Shown: one piece after another, positions 55,709 to 64,000 of the stretch | Numbering within the stretch: position 1 is the stretch's first letter | Layout of the letters: each line of letters starts with the position of its first letter | NCBI GenBank assembly: GCA_021432635.1 | Contig: MU270117.1 | Location: forward strand, 62,001 to 126,000 | DNA: 64,000 nucleotides | Source: Thozetella sp. PMI_491 | Taxonomy: Eukaryota > Ascomycota > Sordariomycetes > Chaetosphaeriales > Chaetosphaeriaceae | Direction: 5' to 3' | The notes under the pieces: model-generated | Databases searched by the model: none | Seen by the model: the letters and a program-made list of their open reading frames with translations, nothing else | What the model was told of the DNA's origin: nothing | Position numbers and translations under genes: made by a program

Positions 55709-56202
55709 ATGGCGTCCATCAGCAACCAAAGAGATGGCGACCAGGACCGCGAGGAGCCCGTGCCTGAGCCCGGCGTTGACGCAACGAAGACCGCCGTATG
55801 GATGCACATTCGTCACCTGGAGACTCTCAACTCAGTGGAGAAGGTAGGACTCTGTCTGGTATTGACCGACCTTGGCGGCTGCTGATGCGAGGATAAGCCC
55901 TCTTGAACAACCAGGCCGTGATCGCCGCCCAGCTCAACAAACTGACGGAGCTCGTTCATGCCATCGATCTCAAGCTGCCGTCGCGCTCAGAGCTGATGAA
56001 GAACAAGCGACGTTCTTCCGCGGCCTCGATCGCTTCTTCGGGCAACGTCGACGAAGAGAGCATTGTCAGCGGTCCTGAGGACGAGGGGGTCGTGATAGAG
56101 GTGGGCAACCAAGACAGCATATCATTAACACACAGTGGTTTAGTCTGTGTGCACATGTGCCTCTGCCTGCCTTTACCCTGTACTTTTATGGGATATTTAT
56201 AG
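55709..56202 (+). CDS. Hypothetical protein whose C terminus runs into a repeat
   Basis: Two exons, 55709-55843 and 55915-56202, give 140 residues. The first part is acidic and hydrophilic (MASISNQRDGDQDREEPVPE); a helical region follows across the splice (TAVWMHIRHLETLNSVEK|AVIAAQLNKLTELVHAIDLK), then a basic Ser-rich linker (KNKRRSSAASIASSGNVDEE) and an acidic segment ending VVIEVGNQDS. From about 56117 the DNA is the tRNA-linked repeat, so the last ~28 residues (ISLTHSGL onward) are repeat-derived and Cys-rich. The original gene was probably longer and lost its 3' end when the repeat arrived. No family is recognised. The clean intron suggests that it was a real gene. Confidence 0.6.
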
Positions 56203-56377
56203 TCTTAAAAAAAAGGAGCGGCCCTAGTATAGTTTATGCATATATATAAATATGCTCAGCTGGCCTAATAGTCCGTTTATATCCTTCTCATGGTCTTTAG
56301 TACTGTGTCAGGGCGCTAACACCTTCACAGGTAAGGCGTCTGATTCTTAGTTACTCCTAAGTAGCTGTAGAATGACT
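56117..56377 (+). repeat. tRNA-linked dispersed repeat, copy B (A/T-shifted)
   Basis: This is homologous to the minus strand of 43387-43646. Most differences are C-to-T or G-to-A relative to copy A (for example TTCCTAG to TTCTTAG, GCGGAATG to GTAGAATG, CTCGTGG to CTCATGG), a pattern like repeat-induced point mutation. Homology stops right after GAATGACT, within two or three bases of the tRNA-like intron's 3' end. The tRNA 3' half is missing here, and so is the Pol III terminator. Confidence 0.82.
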
Positions 56378-57716
56378 TGACATCTGATGTTAGAAGTAAA
56401 GATAAGCTGCGTTAAGAGAGAGAGGTATATCTATATCTATATAAGGAGGGAAAGATGAGAGGTGAAGAGACAGGGTAGAAGGCGAGATGGCGATAGGAAG
56501 GCCCGTGCGGGGGGAGGGGGGAGAAGGGGGGGCCATCCAAGACTGAATGGCTTTCAAGCCAGAACCAGAGCCAGAACAAGCACTAATGAGAGATCAAATA
56601 TCCAGCCTAGCTTGGCTACTGCAACTCTTCTATGTGTCCCCATGGCTAAGTAGTCGAATATCATGGTCAATGCTAAGGGACGACAGGCCAGATTTGTTCT
56701 TAGACCATGGTAGACAGTAGTGGTTTGGAGAACAAATTGACAAGCTAGATTTGTTTTTAAACCGCAGTAGATAGTAGTGTTTTGGAAAAAAAAAGAGTCA
56801 AGATGGGCAGATAGCTACAAGCCACGACATGCAAATTCCCAAGTGCTAGATGGCATGCGCAACGCCTCACTTGTCGACAAGGCATATTTTCTTCTCAGAC
56901 CGTGGTGGCTCGGAGACAACAAATCGACAAGCTAGATTTGTTCTTAGACAGCTATGGTCTGAGGGAAACAAATCATCAAAGTAGGATTTGTTGCCAAATT
57001 GTCAACTCACTCCCCCTCGCCCCACGGGGCGTTCCCTCTGAAAAGATTATCAGTTGCATCAAGTATGCATTGCATTGTGTTTGTCATGTGTCTGCCGGTC
57101 CCCCCTTGTTTCTTCCCTCCATCATTTTCGTCTTGTCCCTCTGTAGCCGAAACACTTTGTAAGGCACTATGCTTAACTCAAGGCTTTAAGGAGCATGTTA
57201 GATCTCACTTTGGTAATGATTAGCGCTCAGTGCGGTTGGCTGGCCGGCACTCACACATACACATGCACACGCATAACACAGCTAGATAACCACGGCGAGG
57301 ATCCGATGAACTCGTTAAAACCCAGGTCTAGCACAGGGCCTCACAAGGCAGCTCCTCCGGTTTCCCTGGGACTCAGTCCCGCATACCCCTCCGCATTATG
57401 ACTGGGTACCTACGTAGACCAGCATTCTATAGTTGACAATGATCACATAAAGTATATGCATCTTGTGAAATTGAAGAGAGGGTATCTATGATAACTGCAA
57501 GGCTAAAAAAAACACAATAAATCAGAACACGGTTGGGGGAAACTCATGTTCCCCAGTCCCGTCCGCCCCCCACCACTTTAAACCAGAACCATAGGTCGTA
57601 CCTTTCCAGTGGTAGGGGCCTGGGATTGTCTACTGGTTGACCTGATGCTCCGATTGATCCCGTGGACCTGCTCCAAGACCGAGCCGACATATCTGGCAAA
57701 CAGGGCCACGCCTGAC
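56378..57716. other. A/T-rich, repeat-laden spacer
   Basis: No supported gene is seen. The stretch holds ATCTATATCTATAT microsatellite DNA near 56428-56442, a G/A-rich stretch at 56505-56535, and degenerate palindromic units at 56683-57000 (listed separately). Confidence 0.5.
56683..57000. repeat. Degenerate units with ACAAAT...ATTTGT palindromes
   Basis: At 56732, 56918 and 56968 there are variants of ACAAATNGACAAGCTAGATT followed by TGT and a TTCTTAGAC-like tail, whose ends pair as an inverted repeat. A partial unit starts near 56683. Between them lie variants of ACCATGGTAGACAGTAGTGG. They look like decayed, nested copies of one small unit. Confidence 0.7.
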
Positions 57717-59119
57717 TCAGATGTACCCTTCTTTCTGCCATACCTCGTATATCTTGTCCCTGATCACCTGATGGCCGAGACTGCGCTGGGGAGGGTTAGC
57801 AAGCGCCTGTAAGGGGGTGGAGGAATGTGGAGGCTAAGAGAGTTCGGAAAGCTTCTTACCGGATGAAATGTCTTGCCGTAGTAAGTCGGGACGTACCACA
57901 TCGAATTCTTCGCCACGAGTCTCTCGTAGGCCGGGGCAAGACGAAGAGATGGGTCTCGGTGCTTCGCGACGGCCATGTAGCAGACAGCCTTCTCGCCCCA
58001 ATCCCCAGACTTCTCCACTATCTCGAGACATCGCTCAGGGTCACTCAGTGGAGAGAGGGATGGCAAGGTCTGCTCGACGATCGGGCCGTCGGGGGCAGTA
58101 ACATTAGAGATGCCATTGTCAAGTCCGCCCGGCAGGAAGAACCAGGTGGTGGAGCGGTTGTAGGCGGGCTCGGTAACATTCGGCTCGCAGAAGCGGTGGC
58201 CATCGAAGGCATCATCGTAGTCGACGAAGAATACCTTGGGGGTGACGAACCTACGGTTGATCTCGGCGATGCTCGACCGCAGCTTCTCATTCACTGCGAG
58301 CACTAGGTCGTTCATGCGCTGGCGCACCTCTCTCTTTAGCTTCGGGCCCCCCCACCAAACGCCCAAGCTCTCGTCATCACAAGGCTCGGTCTCGGCGTTG
58401 AAGAAGCGCGTGTATCCCGTCACTGTGATGGCGAACTCCGGCCGCTTCTCCCAGTGCACCTTGTCGAGGATCTCCCTCATAACGAGCGTCAGGCGGTGTG
58501 TGAACTCGGGGCTGCGGATGTTCTCGTCGGAGAGAGCGAGCGCCGACTCGCATGTCCCACTGTAGAAGCTATAGAAGCGGAACACACACGCGTTCATGAC
58601 ATCGAAGAAGCCTAGGTCGTTGCCGCCGATCGAGAGGGTCGCGAAGTCGGGCGAAGAGTCCGGGGCGCCGAGGGTAGCGTTGAACGAATCGATCTGGCTG
58701 CTGGCGCCGCCCGACAGTATGTCTTCGATCACGCTGCCGGTGCACGAGAGCCACTGAAACGAGGCAGTGGCGTTGGTCGCGTTGGGATCGCCGCGGGCGG
58801 CGAGGATGTCTTGGTTGATGAGTTGCGGGTAGGCGCCGTCGCCCTGGCGGCAGTCGTTCTCCTTGCCCTCGACAAAGGTCCCGATGCCTGCGCTGTACGA
58901 ATCTCCAAAGGCGACAAATCCTGTCATCTGGTTCTCGCGGTGACGACCCGAAGCGAAGTTCGGCCTAGGCCTGATCGTCGAGTCAGGCGACTGGGCGCCG
59001 AGGACGTGTTGCACCGCATCTTGCCTCGGCTCGAAGAGCTGGTGGTAATGGCTCCAGAGGCTAGCTGCATGGGCGGCAGTGAGGGAAGTGAGGAAGCACG
59101 CGCCATATGGACGCATCAT
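57717..59119 (-). CDS. Secreted SGNH (GDSL) hydrolase
   Basis: Two exons on the minus strand, 59119-57860 and 57785-57717, give 442 residues. Residues 1-19 (MMRPYGACFLTSLTAAHAA) are a signal peptide. The SGNH blocks are present: FGDSYSAG with the catalytic Ser74; a candidate oxyanion Gly within WLSCTGSVIEDI; GGND with Asn167; and the catalytic His in TFHP (His419) near the very end. The last exon codes only RSLGHQVIRDKIYEVWQKEG and two further residues, and is needed for the normal end of the domain. Several N-glycosylation sites and paired Cys fit a secreted esterase or lipase acting on plant or microbial esters; the substrate is not predictable. The gene sits inside the segment bounded by the inverted repeat pair. 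Confidence 0.92.
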
Positions 59120-59867
59120 GTCTCTAGGTTCGCGCTTGGAGCCTGGCTAGAGTCGGGTTGCGCTTAGCAGGACAAGACGACTGCCTCTGTCGGAGCCCGA
59201 GAGCCATCAACATGAGGCAACGGCGATGGGGGGATGGCGGGGTAATCGAGAACGTTGTACTGAGGTGGCGATGTCGTGCCCGAAATTGTTAGGTACCTTG
59301 AGATAGGAATAAGTCGTCTGACAATGGTGTCCAGCGACAGAGACCATCGCGAGGTGATGTAGCGACCAATGGCCTGCGCACATGGCTCGAGCTTCAGCAA
59401 ATAGACCAATCAAACCACAGGACCTTGGATCAACCGCGCGTCCGGGGCCTCCTACCCCACGACCAGGCATCAGCCCAGCCGAATAATTGTTAGTGCACTT
59501 CTGTCGCTCTCGCTGATGCTCGTGATCAAGTGGTTTTCTGCCACAAGAAGCATCGTTTCTCCCATGTGAACTACACCTGGAGGCGCCGATTGACTTTGGA
59601 AGTTTTTCGGGGTTTTTTTTCTCTGGCTTGTCCGACTATTATCTCATGCGGAATGCGTCCCGTCGCGTTTCTTTTTGTCTGCACGAAGAACCCCACAATA
59701 GCTCCCGCATCCCTGGACCCTGGTTCTTCTCCACGAGCCGATGACTGGGCCGTCCGCAGGAGTTAACTATTTTAACTGTGCTACAGCAAATTTGGGTACG
59801 CGCCATGTAAAGGTTGGGTAACTACGGTATAGTTGGACAGAGGGCAGGCCCGCCAGCACCGCAACAC
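59120..59867. other. Upstream region of the SGNH hydrolase
   Basis: The promoter of the hydrolase lies here. Around 59765-59865 the sequence becomes A/T-richer and starts AGTTAACTATTTTAACTG, a short palindrome-like end that could mark a small mobile unit. No gene is seen. Confidence 0.4.
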
Positions 59868-60160
59868 AGCCTAAATACAAAATTAACAAAATACAACTCA
59901 CCCCCCGTATGATTGTGAGCTTGGTACAATATAGAGGCTGGCAAGACATGAGAGCTTGAAGGCCAGTAACCAGCCCTACAGGCTTGTTCTTAGCCGATTT
60001 AGCTCCTTACTTGCCCTCTTCGCTCCTTGTTGGTCCTTTTGGCTCCTTGTTGGCCCTTGTGGCTCCCCGCTGGCTCCGTAAACTCCCCTGTATCTGGTTC
60101 AAATGCTTTTTAAGACAGTGACCTTGTCATTCCCAGGCTAACAAATAAACAGGGGACATA
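59868..60160 (-). repeat. Dispersed repeat, right arm of an inverted pair
   Basis: The minus strand matches 55090-55410 over nearly its whole length, with small insertions and a shorter minisatellite. Substitutions and length differences are scattered, so the two copies are not recent. The pair could form a long stem and could recombine to invert the ~4.5-kb segment between them. Confidence 0.8.
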
Positions 60161-60384
60161 TTCTATCCGAAGAAGCATTAAATTTATATCGTTCTTGTAG
60201 CTCTGCCGTACTCTCAGGCTTGTATACGGAATAAGGGGCATGATAGAGAATACGAGCGCGCTTCCAGTTTCCCGCTTGATCCCGGCGTGAATATCTTACA
60301 GCGATCCTAACCTACTAGCCATGGCTCCTATATGCCTCCTACCCACTGCCCACTATTTGGAAGATTATTTTGGGGAATAACCAG
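60161..60384. other. Hydrophilin 3' flank
   Basis: A short A/T-rich stretch lies between the repeat and the stop codon of the hydrophilin gene. It holds the 3' UTR and perhaps the outer end of the repeat. Confidence 0.4.
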
Positions 60385-61360
60385 TTACGATTTGTGCAGC
60401 TTCGCCTTGATCTTGTCTTTCAGACTGACCTTGGTCTTTCCGCTACCGCTGGACCCCTTGGATTCGACTGTATCGGTGGACGAGCCCGCAAGACCGTTCT
60501 CTTCCCTCCGCATGCCCTTCTCCTCAAGGAGGCCTGGTCCATCTTGGTTAGCCATGCATCTTGCAAGTATTCAGCTCGGTGAATAGCGGAAGGGGGTCCC
60601 TTACGATCCGCCTCGCGGCCCGCGCCCGGGGCGGCGGCGTCAAAATCCCCGCCATCGGCCTTGAGCCCAGAGCTCTTGACCCACTGCTCGCCCGTACCCT
60701 CCCCGTGGCTGGTCTTCTGCGGGCCGTCCTCCTCCTCTGTGGGATTTTCCTGCTGCTTGGCGGCCCCGCTCTCTTTGTCGACACTGTCCGACGACGGCGC
60801 GTTGCCGGCATCGCCACCGTAGTGCTTGGCTACCTCGGCGATGGGCTGAGGTCCTGGGCCGTCGACCTTGACGGGGTTGTTGTTCTCGTCGACGCCGGCG
60901 CTGTCATCGACATTCTCCTTGGCCTGGGTGTTCTTGCTGGCGGGGTTGGTGTTGGGATCCGCAGGATCCCGCGTGTCGTTCTGTGCCTGGGAGTGGTCGC
61001 CAGCGTCGCGCGACGAATCTTTCATTTTTGCGGCGTTGGTGGGCTCAGACTCGTTGTGGGACACGGGGTTGCCGCTTGTGGCGGGTTCATCTCTGTGCTC
61101 GATGTGCTCTGCAGTTTACCAGTTAGCAAACGCACTGCATCCGCATCCATTTGTATCTGTTCTCGCGCTCTTTACTCTTTGGGCAAACATGTCAGTGATC
61201 TCGCTACACGGCTACTCTGGAGACGACAGGCTCGAGGAAACTTACCACCAATGTTTCCGGCGTCATACGGCTCGCCCTTGGAGACGTCTCCGGTAACGCC
61301 ACTCATGGGCTCCTCCCTGGATTCGTTAGTTCCCCAGATGGCGCGGCTGATAGTCTCCAT
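60385..61360 (-). CDS. Fungal hydrophilin (LEA-like stress protein)
   Basis: Three exons on the minus strand, 61360-61246, 61108-60605 and 60542-60385, give 258 residues. It is almost wholly hydrophilic and disordered, rich in Gly, Asp, Asn, Lys and Ser, with few aromatics. It begins METISRAIWGTNESREEPMS, then GVTGDVSKGEPYDAGNIG, a motif I associate with a widespread Pezizomycotina family. It ends GKTKVSLKDKIKAKLHKS, the basic amphipathic end typical of that family. Such proteins accumulate in conidia and under drought or osmotic stress and protect other proteins. Both introns split codons (G|AG and C|AT). Looking only at the middle exon one would miss both conserved ends. Confidence 0.88.
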
Positions 61361-62568
61361 GATGCTGAATAGACTGGCAAGATTGTGATGGCAAGGTCTG
61401 GACCGGGACGAGTAGTTTGAGTCTAAGACTGGCGTGTCGCTAGGTAGTTTGGGCTGAGATCCGATGTGCTTTGGTAAGGATAAAGAGAACAAAATGGTCG
61501 TGACTACGAAGACTTGGCGGGGAGGGCGGTGACGTTATATGGAGGACGAGTTCTGGCCCAGTAGAGGAAATCCAAGGCCACCTACTGGAGGGAAACTACC
61601 TCATCGAAATCATCCCGTCCCGGTTCTAGAAGGAGGGAAGCTCTGACGTCTTTGTTGCAGGTCGCTGGTGGGTTCTCCGCCACATGCTTCAATTGGCAGC
61701 TGTCTGTCCACCCACGCCAGCATCCAGCCCGGCAGAGTTTCTCACACGGCTCCTACGTCTGGTACACAGCACCCACCAAGTCTTCCCAGAGGGGGCGGAA
61801 GCCAGTGGCGCGGCGGGCAACCACCCCCCCCTAACCCCTGTTCGGTGGCATCATACGCAGCCGAATCAAGAGATGCAGTAGAGAGGCTCTGCTTCATACG
61901 CAGGCAAGCCAGGCCAAACCAATCTGTCTTTGCCAGGTAGGGAAGCGGGCATTTGGTGGGTAGGTAAGAGTGGGGGGTGGGTTACCTATGACGTTTATGA
62001 CAAGCTTCTTCCAGATATGCGGCATTGCGTCACTTGTCTTGGCAGATGCCCCACCCAGTCTCTCCAAGGGCAGGGAACCGGGGCGGGCAGCCAATATGAC
62101 GCGCCGTCTTTGGACAAAGACGACAAAGTGGGAAGAGGGCCGGGCGCCGTCTCGGGAATCGAGAGGAAAAGAGCGCATGTTCTGCGTTTTCTCCATTATC
62201 GCGCCCGATGGCTGGCAAAGCTGGGATGCACGTGTAAACATTAGGCCGGATTCAGAGGCGAGGGCGCCTGTCTTTCTTTTTGCTACAGAATCAAGGGCCG
62301 GGCTAAATACTTTTACACGGCGACCGGGTCGGGTATTAAATACAATGTATAGGTTTAATGAAAAAGGGGTATCAACGAATCAAAGCCGACGTAGTAGACC
62401 ATTTGTCTCTCTTGCCCGTCTCCAAGTTTCCGTCTAAAGACGCCTGGAAGGGTACGCAAGCCTTGGTCCCTTGGGAAGAAAAGAAGATGGAAGCTCTCTC
62501 CTGAAGCAGATCATGTAGAAGCCACCCTTGTAGGCTAACCCTCGCTTCAGCGTCCTTTTGAGGCAGCT
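61361..62568. other. Intergenic, hydrophilin promoter to surface protein
   Basis: The left part is the promoter of the hydrophilin. The right part, T- and A-rich near 62300-62400, is the 3' flank of the surface protein. No gene or RNA is recognised. Confidence 0.5.
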
Positions 62569-64000
62569 TCAAAGCAGCCACAGGACCCCCAGGGTTCCCG
62601 CCAATGTTAGGAACCCACTGCCAACCACCCGGCCAGCTCCAGCCGCGACTATGGTGGCCTTGGCAGAGACTCCTGCGGTCGTTGTCGTAGAGCTGGTGGG
62701 ACTGATATTAGCGGTTTTCGAGCTGTAGGTGCTGTTGCGATTTGACGACGGCGCGGACGAAGACGGCGCGGCGACAGGAGCGGCGACGAACGGGACCGAG
62801 GCACCGGCGGTTGGCAGCACCGGCGCTAGCTGGGTAGTGGGTGGGGTGAAGGTCTGGACAACGGGGCTCGTGCACGGGACGAGTACCACCATGTCAGTGA
62901 TGGAGGTCACAACGAGCTTATGTATGACTTCTGGCGTTGTAGTGGCGGCGGCAGCTGCGGTGCTGGCTCCGGCCGGTAGCGCCGTAATGGTGGCAGACAG
63001 CGGGCACACGGTAGTGAACAGGTCAATGGTCTGAGTGACCACAATCTCGCTCTGGTACGACGCGGGGCAGTGCACCACGTTGGCGGCGCACGAGGTGATG
63101 GTGTAGACGCTGGTGGTATATACGGTGGAGGTGACGAGGTCCCCGCCATTGCCACTGCTGTCACCGCTGGCTGACGGGCCGACGCTGGTGACGGTCGAGT
63201 TGAGGAAGGCGTACGAGGTCGATGAAGACGCGGCATTGGAGAAAAGGTCCGACGCGCTCCTGCTGGCGGATGCGGCGGCGGATGCGGCGCTCGATAGTCC
63301 AGTGGTAATGACGCCTTGGGATCCGGTGCTTGTGGCCGCGGAGACTGTGCGATTCGCTGTCATCGAAGCTACAGATGTGCCAGCACCAGCCAAAGAACCG
63401 CTGGAGCCGGTGGGGTTGGTGGCGGCGGCCGTAGCGGTGGAGACGGTTGCAGACTCTGGGCCATCGATCCAGCACTGCGTGGCCGTCGGAGCCGAGAGAA
63501 GTGTTGTAGACACGGTAGGTACAGGTCCGATGGTGGTGTAGTCAATTACGACGTCTAGGTGAGCGTAGGCGCCCACGTTGAGATCCCACCACTCTCGCGT
63601 CTGCAGAGCGCATGTGGGTGTAGATTCAAGGATAGCAACGAATTCAATAAGATTAGCGTATATGCCCAACTCGGCGCCGGCACCGAGGCCGAGGATCATA
63701 CCCTCGGCTCCGCACTGCACCCGGACGCGCAGGTCCGCTTTGAACGTAGCCTTGCCCGAGATGACCGTGACAGGGAGAGCTTTACTGCTAAGGCCGTCGC
63801 TATATTGAAGGTAGACTGTAAGTAAATGTTTCTTTCGCCGAGGGGGCAAGGAGAAACCCGATCGAAAGGGAAACGGGAGCAAGAGTTGGGGGGGGACGAA
63901 CAAGAACGACTTCGTAATATCTCCGCGAAGGATGCTAGTCTCGAGGTAGGCGCCGTCGGCAACCTTGACGTAGAACCCCGCCTCGAGGTCGATTTGCTCT
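62569..64000 (-). CDS. GPI-anchored Ser/Thr-rich surface protein (5' end outside window)
   Basis: This is the 3' part of a minus-strand gene that continues past 64000. Likely exons are 64000-63902 and 63799-62569, with donor GTTCGT and acceptor TATAG, but the intron is not certain because the frame stays open through it. The visible N-terminal part is a folded domain (DLEAGFYVKVADGAYLETSI, then ATFKADLRVRVQCGAEGM and GAGAELGIYANLIEFVAIL) with CALQTREWWDLNVGAYAHLD. A long Ser/Thr/Ala-rich stalk follows, fit for O-mannosylation, with a Cys-containing central segment (TITSCAANVVHCPASYQSEI). The last ~20 residues are hydrophobic (RVVGSGFLTLAGTLGVLWLL) after a small-residue site, the mark of GPI-anchor addition. 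It is probably a cell-wall or plasma-membrane protein; the family is not recognised. Confidence 0.78.
   Translation of the reverse strand, partial: EQIDLEAGFYVKVADGAYLETSILRGDITKSFLFVPPQLLLPFPFRSGFSLPPRRKKHLLTVYLQYSDGLSSKALPVTVISGKATFKADLRVRVQCGAEGMILGLGAGAELGIYANLIEFVAILESTPTCALQTREWWDLNVGAYAHLDVVIDYTTIGPVPTVSTTLLSAPTATQCWIDGPESATVSTATAAATNPTGSSGSLAGAGTSVASMTANRTVSAATSTGSQGVITTGLSSAASAAASASRSASDLFSNAASSSTSYAFLNSTVTSVGPSASGDSSGNGGDLVTSTVYTTSVYTITSCAANVVHCPASYQSEIVVTQTIDLFTTVCPLSATITALPAGASTAAAAATTTPEVIHKLVVTSITDMVVLVPCTSPVVQTFTPPTTQLAPVLPTAGASVPFVAAPVAAPSSSAPSSNRNSTYSSKTANISPTSSTTTTAGVSAKATIVAAGAGRVVGSGFLTLAGTLGVLWLL

Noticed and set aside
55090-60160. A complete LTR retroelement between the two repeat arms
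   Set aside because: The arms are in opposite orientation, and no element genes lie between them; the intervening genes are host-like.
1-64000. CRISPR arrays, operons, ribosomal RNA genes
   Set aside because: None seen; the gene structure is that of a nuclear fungal chromosome, and the only regular short array is the minisatellite at 55.2 kb.

Overview
The window is nuclear DNA of a filamentous ascomycete, most likely a Sordariomycete. The evidence is short GT-AG introns with CTAAC-type branch sites, a NoxR NADPH-oxidase regulator, zinc-cluster regulators, a DAL5-family permease, a fungal hydrophilin and GC-rich coding DNA with long gene-poor spacers. I rebuilt exon models by hand from splice signals and reading phase; each spliced model below closes in frame.

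Left part (1-28.4 kb), mostly housekeeping: noxR (+), a FAR1-type DNA-binding protein (-), a small helical protein (+), ribosomal protein eL34 (+), the complex I assembly factor NDUFAF3 (+) and the GPI-anchor enzyme GPI13/PIG-O (-). After a 5.9-kb spacer with odd low-complexity DNA comes a six-exon regulator with two consecutive Zn2Cys6 clusters (+), and then a single-pass membrane protein (-).

Middle (28.4-43.5 kb): an 8-kb gene-free stretch ends in the pyrimidine-rich leader of a Pumilio-family RNA-binding protein. The repeat triads of that protein read out UGUAUAUA. It is followed by the mRNA export factor RAE1 (-) and a chimeric, intron-containing tRNA-Arg(CCU)-like locus (-).

Right part (44-64 kb), accessory in character: a secreted GH106-type alpha-L-rhamnosidase (+), decayed gene fragments including a SNF2 helicase relic, a DAL5/Liz1-type permease (-), and, divergent from it, an intronless gene for a bacterial-type family 5 solute-binding protein (+). 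The last is probably of bacterial origin and is the most unusual item here. Next comes a 5-kb segment bounded by an inverted pair of dispersed repeats. It holds a gene whose 3' end runs into a mutated copy of the tRNA-linked repeat, a set of degenerate palindromic units, and a secreted SGNH hydrolase (-). The window ends with a hydrophilin (-) and a GPI-anchored Ser/Thr-rich surface protein that runs off the right edge (-).

The rhamnosidase, permease and solute-binding protein may form a small catabolic/uptake cluster; this is inferred only from adjacency and the shared intergenic region. The repeat copies differ mainly by C-to-T and G-to-A changes, as expected of repeat-induced point mutation (RIP).
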